In this document: positions 1 through 4,933 of the stretch, one piece after another
How the letters are laid out: every line of letters starts with the position of its first letter
Position numbering within the stretch: the first letter of the stretch is position 1
Source: Planctomycetota bacterium
Lineage (GTDB): Bacteria; Planctomycetota; SBBH01; JACQRN01
Length of the DNA stretch: 5,989 nucleotides
Direction: 5' to 3'
Assembly: GCA_016206515.1 (NCBI GenBank)
Contig: JACQRN010000009.1
Span: 1-5,989, forward strand
The notes under the pieces: model-generated
Told to the model about the DNA's origin: nothing
Seen by the model: the letters and a program-made list of their open reading frames with translations, nothing else
Database searches by the model: none
Translations under genes and position numbers: made by a program

Positions 1-174
1 CCCCTAAACCGCGCGCCGATGGCGAGCACACTCGCGGCCCAGGCGGTTCTCGACGCCATCGCCGCGGAGCTGGCCGGCCGGAGGGGGATCGACGCGAAGC
101 GGTTTCTCGCGCTGCATCCGGCCGGTGCGCTTGGGGAGATCCCTCGACGGGGCGCGGGGCGGGCTCCGGCATGA
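1..174 (+). CDS. kdsD: KpsF/KdsD-like arabinose-5-phosphate isomerase, C-terminal end (5' truncated by window)
   Basis: Only the last 57 residues are present, read in frame 1 to a TGA at 172-174. They match the end of a SIS (sugar isomerase) domain of the KpsF/GutQ/KdsD family: an APMAST segment (compare APTSST in the family), then a helix, then LHPAGALG, the counterpart of the family's HPGGALG signature. The His at residue 39 of this fragment (codon 115-117) corresponds to the histidine regarded as catalytic in E. coli KdsD. The family interconverts ribulose-5-phosphate and arabinose-5-phosphate, the first step towards KDO for LPS. Most members continue after this point with two CBS domains. 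Here the protein ends about 12 residues after the signature, so it is a short, CBS-free form. The stop overlaps the next gene's ATG (ATGA), which suggests translational coupling. Function comes from motif reading of a fragment; another SIS isomerase is possible. Confidence 0.72.
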   Translation, partial: PLNRAPMASTLAAQAVLDAIAAELAGRRGIDAKRFLALHPAGALGEIPRRGAGRAPA

Positions 175-1355
175 AGCTCGCCGCGCGCGCCGCGGGGCTG
201 GAACCTTCCATCACGCTCACCCTCGCCGCGCAGGCGAAGGCGCTGCGCGCGCAGGGCCACCCCGTGATCGACCTGACCGCCGGGGAGCCGGACTTCCCGA
301 CCCCCGAGCCGATCCAGGAGGCGGCCCGCGAGGCGATGCGGCAGGGGTACACGAAGTACTCCCCCGCCGCGGGGTTCGCGGACCTGCGCGAGGCGGTCGC
401 CGCGAAGTTCGTCCGCGACCAGAAAATGAAAGTCGCCCCGGAGGAGGTGCTGGTCTCCAACGGTGCCAAGCACGCGATCAGCAACCTGATCCTGGCGCTC
501 GTGGGGCCCGGCGACCGGGTGCTGATCCCGGTCCCGTACTGGTTGAGCTACCCGTCGATGGTCCGCGTGGCCGGGGGGGAGGCGGTTCTCGTCCCCCCCC
601 TGGCGTCCGACCCTCGGCGGCCAGACCCCGTGGCGATCGGGAAGGCGGCGTGCGAGGGGGCGCGGGTCCTGATCCTCTGCTCCCCTTCGAACCCCTCCGG
701 GGCGGTCCTCTCCGCCGAGGAGATCGGGGCGATCCTCCGCGGGGTCGAGAAGAGCGGGTGCTGGATCCTCTCCGACGAGATCTACGAGTTCCTCGTCTAC
801 GACGGACAGAGGCACGTCTCCCCCGCCGAGGTCCGGCCCGACCTGCGCGAGCGGACGATCGTGGTCAGCGGCGTCTCGAAGTCGTACGCGATGACCGGCT
901 GGCGGATCGGGTACGCGGCGGGTCCGCGAGACGCGATCGCCGCGGCGACCGCGATCCAGAGTCACACGACGTCGGGCCCGAACTCGATCGCCCAGCGCGC
1001 CGCGTTGCGGGCGCTGCAGATGCCGCTTTCCGATCTCGCGAAGATGCGCGAGATCTTCCAGGCGCGGCGCGATGCCCTGTGCCAGGCGCTCGGGGAGGTC
1101 CCGCACCTCCGCTCTTCGCGGCCGGAGGGGGCGTTCTACGTCTGGACGGACGTCCGGGACCTGGTGCGTCGCACGGGGGTCGCCGGCGCCGACGCTCTTT
1201 GCCAAAGGTGGCTCGCCGAGGCGCACGTGGCGACGACCCCGGGGACCGCCTTCGGCGCGGAGGGGTTCGTGCGGTTCTCCTATGCGATCGACGAGGCGGC
1301 GCTCCGCGACGCGGGCGCGCGCCTGCGCGCGTGGGCCGAGCGCGCGGCGCGATAA
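171..1355 (+). CDS. aspC: Aspartate aminotransferase, class I/II, subgroup Ib type (PLP-dependent)
   Basis: This is a complete 394-residue fold-type I aminotransferase, the usual length for the family. Visible motifs in order: AGEPDFPTP (38-45), YTKYSPAAG (60-68), NGAKHAI (97-103, cofactor-phosphate region, with a Lys in the place used for the acidic substrate in Thermus-type enzymes), the aromatic YW pair (123-124), SPSNPSG (171-177, Asn174 to the PLP ring), SDEIY (201-205, Asp202 to the pyridine nitrogen), SGVSKSYAMTGWRIGY (233-248, with Lys237 as Schiff-base lysine) and VRFSYA (367-372, Arg368 for the substrate alpha-carboxylate). The likely reaction is L-aspartate plus 2-oxoglutarate to oxaloacetate plus glutamate in the cytosol. 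Prephenate aminotransferase is a related alternative that motif reading cannot exclude. The ATG sits in the upstream gene's ATGA overlap and no clear Shine-Dalgarno precedes it, so coupled translation is likely. Runs of seven G (573-579) and eight C (593-600) lie inside the gene. Confidence 0.93.
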   Translation: MKLAARAAGLEPSITLTLAAQAKALRAQGHPVIDLTAGEPDFPTPEPIQEAAREAMRQGYTKYSPAAGFADLREAVAAKFVRDQKMKVAPEEVLVSNGAKHAISNLILALVGPGDRVLIPVPYWLSYPSMVRVAGGEAVLVPPLASDPRRPDPVAIGKAACEGARVLILCSPSNPSGAVLSAEEIGAILRGVEKSGCWILSDEIYEFLVYDGQRHVSPAEVRPDLRERTIVVSGVSKSYAMTGWRIGYAAGPRDAIAAATAIQSHTTSGPNSIAQRAALRALQMPLSDLAKMREIFQARRDALCQALGEVPHLRSSRPEGAFYVWTDVRDLVRRTGVAGADALCQRWLAEAHVATTPGTAFGAEGFVRFSYAIDEAALRDAGARLRAWAERAAR

Positions 1356-1363
1356 GGGCCGGG

Positions 1364-2539
1364 ATGAGGAAGGAGAGCCGGGATACCCCCTGTCGTCCCG
1401 AGGAGCTATCGATTGGCATTCGAGCGACGAGGGACCTCTGTTCGTTGAAGGACCGACAAACACAGGTCCCTCGGTCCGCGGCAACATCGCGGACCTCGGG
1501 ACGACAGGCGGTTTCGGGAGCGGCGCTCCTCCTGGTCCTCGGCATCCTCACGCTCCTGGTGACGCTCGCGGCGTCCCTCGCCTTCGACAGCTCGCTGCGC
1601 TTCACCGACGCCCGGTCCCGTGCCGAGAGGCTCCAGGCGCAGTACGCCCTGCGCGCGGGGGCCGTCCACGCCGCGTTCCTCCTGCGCTCGGACCGCTCCA
1701 ACGACCAGCGCGAGGGGCAGGAGGACGGAACGCACCCCACCGACGACCCCGGCGAGCCGTGGGGTTCCGCCGTTCATGAAATTCCGGTCGGAGACCTGGT
1801 CGTGCGCATCAGGATCACCGACGAACGCGCGCGCCTCCCCGTCAACGATCTTGTCGACGCGCAGGGGGCCGTGCAGGAGGCTCCCCGCGAGAGGATGCGG
1901 CGGCTCCTCGATTCCCTGTCGTGGCGCGATCGGATCGATCCGCTCCTGTGCCTCGATGCGCTCGTCGACTGGATGGACCGCGCCCCGCAGGGGGAGACGG
2001 AACTGGGCGAATACGAGGCGCACGCGCGCAACGCCCCGCTCGACACGCTCGACGAGCTGGCCCGGATCCCGTTTCTCGATCCCCTGGTCGTCTCCGGGTG
2101 GCGCGGGACCGACGAGCTGGAGCCGTTCCCGGGGCTGGTCGACTTGCTCACCCGCGGCGGGACGCAACCGTGGCAGGTGAACGTGAACACCGCCCCGCGC
2201 GAGGTGCTCCTGGCGCTGTCGGCCGGGATGACCGAGGCGAAGGTCCAGGCGATCCTCGCCTACCGCGCGGCGCACCCGATCCGCTCCCTCGACGAGCTCG
2301 CCGAGGCGAAGATCCAGGGGATCGACGCCGGGTACGAGGATGGCCAGACCTTCCTCGGGGAGCTCGGCCCCCCCCCGGGTGCGAACGCGCTTTCCGTCAC
2401 GACCGACCTGTTCCGCGTCGACCTCGAGGCGCTGCGCGAGGGGCGTACCCTCGCGCGCGCCCGCCAGTGTGTCGTCCGGACCCCAGAGGGGGTCAACGAG
2501 GTGGACTGGGACCTGGATCCGATCGTGGCGGGGCCGTAG
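1364..2539 (+). CDS. gspK: Orphan type II secretion minor pseudopilin GspK-like protein, leader interrupted by an in-frame repeat
   Basis: From ATG 1364 the product is 391 residues. A type IV-prepilin-like segment lies at 50-74: VSG, then AALLLVLGILTLLVTLAASLAF, with predicted prepilin-peptidase cleavage between Gly52 and Ala53. The +5 Glu of ordinary pilins is absent, as is usual for GspK. GspK-type landmarks follow: RLPVNDLVD (157-165), DALVDWMD (198-205), APLDTLDEL (224-232), VNVNTAPREVLLAL (272-285), and a helix-hairpin-helix-like stretch ending in SLDELAEAKIQGI (308-320). In known systems GspK caps the pseudopilus tip with GspI and GspJ at the inner membrane. Oddities: residues 10-49 are encoded by a palindromic element (1389-1508), giving a 52-residue leader instead of about 12. 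The stop codon lies on the junction with an opposing ORF6N relic. No other gsp gene is in view. The gene starts 8 nt after the aminotransferase. TTG 1445 is another possible start. A nine-C run lies at 2368-2376. Confidence 0.82.
   Translation: MRKESRDTPCRPEELSIGIRATRDLCSLKDRQTQVPRSAATSRTSGRQAVSGAALLLVLGILTLLVTLAASLAFDSSLRFTDARSRAERLQAQYALRAGAVHAAFLLRSDRSNDQREGQEDGTHPTDDPGEPWGSAVHEIPVGDLVVRIRITDERARLPVNDLVDAQGAVQEAPRERMRRLLDSLSWRDRIDPLLCLDALVDWMDRAPQGETELGEYEAHARNAPLDTLDELARIPFLDPLVVSGWRGTDELEPFPGLVDLLTRGGTQPWQVNVNTAPREVLLALSAGMTEAKVQAILAYRAAHPIRSLDELAEAKIQGIDAGYEDGQTFLGELGPPPGANALSVTTDLFRVDLEALREGRTLARARQCVVRTPEGVNEVDWDLDPIVAGP
1389..1508. repeat. 120-bp palindromic MITE/REP-like element inserted in the gspK leader
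   Basis: The ends form a perfect 15-bp inverted repeat: CCTGTCGTCCCGAGG at 1389-1403 and its exact reverse complement at 1494-1508. Inside lie three further hairpins. The left one is a bulged 6-bp stem within 1405-1425 with loop ttggcat. The central one pairs 1428-1442 with 1459-1473, 14 of 15 positions. The right one pairs GGTCCGCG at 1473-1480 with 1488-1495, 8 of 8, with a 7-nt loop. Folded as a whole this is cloverleaf-like. The ends resemble, from memory, the dispersed repeats of the TGTCATTCCGAGGAGCG type found in many environmental bacterial genomes, which is inference here. The element is exactly 40 codons long, has no stop in the gspK frame, and shows no obvious target duplication. 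There is no terminal T-run, so it is not a typical intrinsic terminator. Confidence 0.85.
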
Positions 2540-2902
2540 GCGGACGAACGCGCGCATGATCTCGATGTTGACCTCGATTGCCCGGGCGCTGTTCAGGACG
2601 CCCGAGAGCATCGCGACTCCCTCTTCGGTGAAGGCAAGCGGGCGGTACTTCCTGTGCATTTCTCGGCCCCTGTTTAAGGTCACAATTTGTGACCTTAAAG
2701 CGATGTGCTCCACGGTCGTCAGCCGGAACATGAAGTCGCCTGGGAACCGTTTCCTGTTGCGTCGGACCGCCTGGTTCAGGACCTTCGTCTCCACCCGGTA
2801 GAGGGCAGCGAGATCGGAGTCGAGCATGACCTTCCGGCCGCGGAGGAGAAGGATCATCCCCTCAATCCGTCCGGGGGACGTCGACAACGCTCGATCCGTC
2901 AT
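2534..2902 (-). pseudogene. ORF6N-domain (phage antirepressor-like) protein, 3' truncated
   Basis: Read on the minus strand from ATG 2902, about 123 residues match the ORF6N domain: MILLLRGRKVMLDSDLAALY (16-35), VETKVLNQAVRRN (37-49), RFPGDFMFRLT (52-62), LRSQIVTLNRG (69-79), HRKYRPLAFTEEGVAMLSGVL (83-103, with the FTEEGVAML core) and IEVNIEIMRAFVRLR (109-123). ORF6N proteins are small, DNA-binding-type phage or mobile-element accessory proteins. Intact ones continue after the FVRLR motif with a coiled coil and a tail, for about 50 more residues. Here recognisable homology ends at FVRLR, where the opposing gspK gene ends. The frame stays open down to 1406, but that stretch reads only as the antisense of gspK. 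The segment is visibly less GC-rich than its neighbours, consistent with foreign origin. A chimeric expressed product is possible; a decayed relic is more likely. Confidence 0.8.
2673..2699. repeat. Perfect 27-nt palindrome inside the ORF6N relic
   Basis: The left arm TTTAAGGTCACAA (2673-2685) and right arm TTGTGACCTTAAA (2687-2699) are exact reverse complements around a single T at 2686. The site lies in the codons for the LRSQIVTLN motif of the ORF6N protein. It is AT-rich against a very GC-rich background. Its symmetry and near-absent loop suit a dimeric DNA-binding protein better than an RNA hairpin, so an operator or recognition site is an inference. A coincidence of codon choice in a conserved motif remains possible. 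Confidence 0.9.
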
Positions 2903-2910
2903 GCCGTCGG

Positions 2911-2916
2911 ATTCTA
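2911..2916 (-). promoter_or_regulatory. Possible -10 element of the ORF6N gene (leaderless type)
   Basis: On the minus strand this reads TAGAAT, one mismatch from TATAAT, and lies 8 nt before the ORF6N ATG. No TTGACA-like -35 is evident at 16-18 nt upstream and there is no Shine-Dalgarno. If used, transcription would begin at or next to the start codon. Confidence 0.35.
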
Positions 2917-2950
2917 GGGGTGGGGTCGGACGGTTTTTGGAGGGCGGCTC

Positions 2951-2956
2951 TATACT
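2951..2956 (+). promoter_or_regulatory. Probable -10 element of tpiA, leaderless arrangement
   Basis: TATACT is one mismatch from TATAAT and stands out in GC-rich surroundings. It ends 10 nt before the tpiA ATG, so a start 6-8 nt downstream would leave a leader of only a few bases. The bases between it and the ATG are pyrimidine-rich (ctcccttccc) and contain no Shine-Dalgarno. A -35 box is not evident: the 17-nt-spaced hexamer is GGACGG. Confidence 0.55.
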
Positions 2957-2966
2957 CTCCCTTCCC

Positions 2967-3770
2967 ATGCGCACCCCGTTGATCGCCGGGAACTGGAAGA
3001 TGAACACCCTGCGCGCCGGCGCCGTGGCTCTGGCGCGCGCCGTGCGGGAGGGGGCGCCCGCCGACGGCGTCGAGGTCGTCCTCTGCCCGCCGTTCGTGCA
3101 TCTGGGCGCGGTCGGGGAGGTCCTGCGCGGATCGCGCGTGCGGCTCGGGGGCCAGGACTGCCACGAGAAGCCGGAGGGGGCGTTCACGGGGTCGGTCTCG
3201 GCGCCGATGCTCGTCGACGCGGGGGCGACCGACGTGATCGTGGGGCACTCCGAGAGGCGGCACGCTCTCGGGGAGCCGGACGCGCTGGTGGGGTTCAAGA
3301 CCCGCGCGGCGCTCGACGCGCGGCTCGCGCCGATCGTCTGCGTCGGGGAGACGATCGAGGAGCGGAAGGCCGGCTCCTCCGAGGCGGTCGTCCTGCGGCA
3401 GCTGGACGCCGCGCTCGCGCATGTGCGGCCCGCCGAGGCGCCGCGCCTCTCTCTTGCGTACGAGCCGGTCTGGGCGATCGGGACCGGGGTCGTCGCCACG
3501 CCGCGGGAGATCGTCCCGATGCACGCGGCGCTGCGCGCGAGGCTCGACGCGCTCTGGGGTGCGGATCGCGCCGGGGCGATCCGGATCCTGTATGGCGGGA
3601 GCGTCAACGCGAAGAACGCCGACGAGATCCTGGCGCTGGCGGGGGTCGACGGGGCGTTGGTCGGCGGCGCGTCCTTGACGTCGGAGGGGTTCCTCGCGAT
3701 CGTGGAGGCGGCGCGCAAGGGTGGTGCGAGCGCAGCCTCGCGCGTGTCGCGTGGGGAGGGGACGAGATGA
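2967..3770 (+). CDS. tpiA: Triosephosphate isomerase
   Basis: The 267-residue product is a full TIM-barrel triosephosphate isomerase, interconverting dihydroxyacetone phosphate and glyceraldehyde-3-phosphate in cytosolic glycolysis and gluconeogenesis. Signature elements are all present: AGNWKMN (7-13, Asn9 and Lys11), GQDCH and GAFTGSVSAPML (62-66 and 71-82), VGHSERR (92-98, electrophile His94), VCVGE (124-128), AYEPVWAIGTG (164-174, catalytic Glu166 and flexible loop 6), YGGSVN (209-214) and LVGGASL (231-237). ATG 2967 gives the canonical N-terminus; the frame is open upstream, but that region is the ORF6N relic on the other strand. About 17 residues after the normal C-terminal helix (GASAASRVSRGEGTR) form a low-complexity extension. 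They also carry the Shine-Dalgarno for secG, which starts 1 nt after the TGA. The usual upstream partners gap and pgk are absent; the ORF6N relic lies there instead. Confidence 0.97.
   Translation: MRTPLIAGNWKMNTLRAGAVALARAVREGAPADGVEVVLCPPFVHLGAVGEVLRGSRVRLGGQDCHEKPEGAFTGSVSAPMLVDAGATDVIVGHSERRHALGEPDALVGFKTRAALDARLAPIVCVGETIEERKAGSSEAVVLRQLDAALAHVRPAEAPRLSLAYEPVWAIGTGVVATPREIVPMHAALRARLDALWGADRAGAIRILYGGSVNAKNADEILALAGVDGALVGGASLTSEGFLAIVEAARKGGASAASRVSRGEGTR
3753..3760 (+). promoter_or_regulatory. Shine-Dalgarno of secG inside the tpiA 3' end
   Basis: GGGGAGGG lies 11 nt before ATG 3772 and supports that ATG as the secG start rather than the in-frame ATG at 3721, which would add 17 charged residues that do not belong to the family. 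Confidence 0.6.
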
Positions 3771-3771
3771 C

Positions 3772-4035
3772 ATGGAAAACTTCCTGACGATCGTTCACGT
3801 CTCCGTGGCGGTGCTCCTGGTCGGGATCATCCTGATCCAGAAGGACCGCGGCGGCGGGCTCGTCGGTGCGCTCGGCGGGGGGGGCGGATCCCCGTTCGGG
3901 ATCAAGACGGCGGACGTCCTGATCAAGATCACCTCGGTGTTGTTCGTCCTGTTCATCCTCTCGGCGCTCGTCCTGACGCGCATGGGCGGCCCTTCCTCCT
4001 CCTCCGGGGAACCCCCCGTGGAGGAGGGGGAGTAG
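3772..4035 (+). CDS. secG: Protein translocase subunit SecG
   Basis: The 87-residue product has the two-helix layout of SecG, the small subunit of the SecYEG channel that promotes SecA-driven export across the inner membrane. TM1 is about residues 4-22 (FLTIVHVSVAVLLVGIILI). It is followed by QKDRGGGLVGALGGGGGSPFGIKTADVLIKIT, with the family's Gln at the helix end, glycine-rich loop and FG motif, then TM2 at about 49-70 (ITSVLFVLFILSALVLTRM). The C-terminal tail is Ser/Gly/Pro- and Glu-rich (SSSSGEPPVEEGE). The gene follows tpiA with a 1-nt gap, an arrangement seen in many bacteria (tpiA-secG). Its tail codons supply a strong Shine-Dalgarno for the next gene. A run of eight G lies at 3877-3884 in the loop codons. 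Confidence 0.95.
   Translation: MENFLTIVHVSVAVLLVGIILIQKDRGGGLVGALGGGGGSPFGIKTADVLIKITSVLFVLFILSALVLTRMGGPSSSSGEPPVEEGE
4020..4032 (+). promoter_or_regulatory. Strong purine-rich ribosome binding site for the GTG start at 4040
   Basis: GGAGGAGGGGGAG ends 7 nt before GTG 4040 and overlaps the last codons of secG. It decides the start of the zinc-ribbon gene: the next in-frame GTG (4157) would remove the first Cys pair of the ribbon and has no comparable site. Confidence 0.65.
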
Positions 4036-4039
4036 CATC

Positions 4040-4933
4040 GTGACCCCCGCCGGCGCAGGCGCCGGCCCGGCGCGGCCGGCGGAAGGGGGGCCGTTCCTGC
4101 GCCGGACCGTCCCCTGCCCCGTCTGCCGGAAGGGCGCCCCGAACCGCTCGATCAAGGTGAAGAGCTACGAGTTCGTCGAGATCGAGCCGGACCGGTACCC
4201 GCGCGTGGTCCGCTGGCGCGACGCGGCGTTCCAGGCGGTGCGGCCGAACCACTACCACTTCTGGGCGTGCGTTGCGTGCGGATTCGTCGACGAGGGGGAG
4301 TCGTTTCGCGCGCGCTCCGAACGCGCCGAGGCGCCCGCCGGCGTCGCCGAGCTCCTGCGCAAGCCTCCTCCGGCCGTGGCGCTCCTGCGCGGCTGGCTCG
4401 ACCTGGCCTCGCCGCGCTACGACTTCCGGACCGCGCTGGGGATCCACCTCCTGGGGCTCGCCGTGCAGGACGCCCTCGGCGCGCATCGCGACGCGGTGCT
4501 GCGCGCCTCCCTGTCGCTGCGCGCGGCCTGGATGTTCCGCGAGCTCGACGGCCTGGGCGCCGCGCTCGCGCGTCCCGCGGCCCTCTCCTCCGATCTCGCC
4601 GCGTTGTGCTCCGCCTGGCCGGAGGCTCCCCTGGACGAGCGCGCGTGCCTGCGCCGGGCCGCCGAGTCGTACCGCGCCCAGTACGACCTGACCCGCGGCG
4701 GGGCGGACGCGCGGCGCGACGTCACCCTCCTGCTCCTGCTCGGGGAGATCCGCCGCCGCGCGGGCGACACCGAGCTGGCCGTGGGCGCGCTGCGCCTCGC
4801 CTCGCAGACCCTCCTCGGTCCCGGGACGGGGGGCGTCTCCTCCGGCGAGCCCTGGCGCGAGCGGGCGCTGGAAGAGATGCGCGACCTCCGGGAACGGCTT
4901 AGGAGCCAGCCGGTACAATCGGGCCCCACATGA
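4040..4933 (+). CDS. DUF2225-like zinc-ribbon protein of unknown function
   Basis: The product has 297 residues. An N-terminal Ala/Gly/Pro-rich lead (1-19) precedes a four-cysteine ribbon: CPVC at 26-29 and CVACG at 77-81, about 47 residues apart. Between them lie RSIKVKSYEFVEIEPDRY and PNHYHFWAC. This resembles DUF2225 proteins (CPVCG, a lysine-rich KV segment, then P-x-x-Y-x-x-W-x-C-x-x-CG). From about 100 to 297 it is all-helical and Ala/Leu/Arg-rich, with tandem helical hairpins reminiscent of TPR repeats (ALLRGWLDLAS, LSLRAAWMFRELD, RRAAESYRAQYD, LLLGEIRRRAGDTELAVGALRLA), which also fits DUF2225 C-termini. The biochemical role of the family is not known to me, and no catalytic residues are evident beyond probable Zn2+ ligands. 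It begins 4 nt after secG, and its TGA overlaps the pyrE ATG, so it appears coupled to both. A GC-rich hairpin lies just after the start codon. Confidence 0.75.
   Translation: MTPAGAGAGPARPAEGGPFLRRTVPCPVCRKGAPNRSIKVKSYEFVEIEPDRYPRVVRWRDAAFQAVRPNHYHFWACVACGFVDEGESFRARSERAEAPAGVAELLRKPPPAVALLRGWLDLASPRYDFRTALGIHLLGLAVQDALGAHRDAVLRASLSLRAAWMFRELDGLGAALARPAALSSDLAALCSAWPEAPLDERACLRRAAESYRAQYDLTRGGADARRDVTLLLLLGEIRRRAGDTELAVGALRLASQTLLGPGTGGVSSGEPWRERALEEMRDLRERLRSQPVQSGPT
4049..4066 (+). repeat. GC-only hairpin just downstream of the DUF2225-like start codon
   Basis: GCCGGCGC (4049-4056) and GCGCCGGC (4059-4066) are exact reverse complements separated by AG. As RNA this would be a 7-bp stem with a 4-nt loop, starting 9 nt after the GTG. 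It could slow initiation or simply reflect the GC-rich Ala/Gly codons of the N-terminus. No T-run follows, so it is not a terminator. Confidence 0.6.
4914..4919 (+). promoter_or_regulatory. Possible internal -10 element for pyrE, leaderless arrangement
   Basis: TACAAT is one mismatch from TATAAT and ends exactly 10 nt before the pyrE ATG, the same spacing as the tpiA element. It lies in the last codons of the preceding gene. The nearest AGGAG (4901-4905) is 24 nt before the ATG, too far to act as a Shine-Dalgarno. No convincing -35 is seen. Confidence 0.45.

Larger units (their letters stand above)
2903..2966. promoter_or_regulatory. 64-bp divergent intergenic region between the ORF6N relic and tpiA
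   Basis: This is the only clear intergenic stretch in the window apart from the insertion. It separates the minus-strand ORF6N start (ATG 2902) from the plus-strand tpiA start (ATG 2967). It holds a -10-like hexamer for each direction and a T-run (2934-2938), with no Shine-Dalgarno at a working distance from either start and no obvious inverted repeat. It may represent the promoter of the whole tpiA to yicC operon. Confidence 0.6.

Noticed and set aside
125..1363. Upstream extension of the gspK reading frame across the aminotransferase gene
   Set aside because: That portion is an Arg/Gly/Pro-rich shadow of the aminotransferase in another frame; ATG 1364 is the first sensible start after the aminotransferase stop.
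1389..1508. Intrinsic terminator for the aminotransferase gene, or a tRNA-like gene suggested by the cloverleaf
   Set aside because: No T-run follows the stem. The fold lacks tRNA landmarks (no TTC arm, no CCA-type acceptor, 15-bp outer stem), and the element sits inside an open gspK frame.
2680..2692. Possible CRP/FNR-type operator in the palindrome
   Set aside because: The half-sites are in the reverse order (TCACA then TGTGA with a very short spacer) relative to the TGTGA-N6-TCACA consensus, and the site lies inside a gene rather than upstream of one.
1406..3718. Very long minus-strand open frame (770 codons) spanning the tpiA antisense, the ORF6N relic and the gspK antisense
   Set aside because: Only the 2534-2902 part resembles a protein family. 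The rest is the open antisense of well-recognised tpiA and gspK genes, a common artefact of high-GC third positions.
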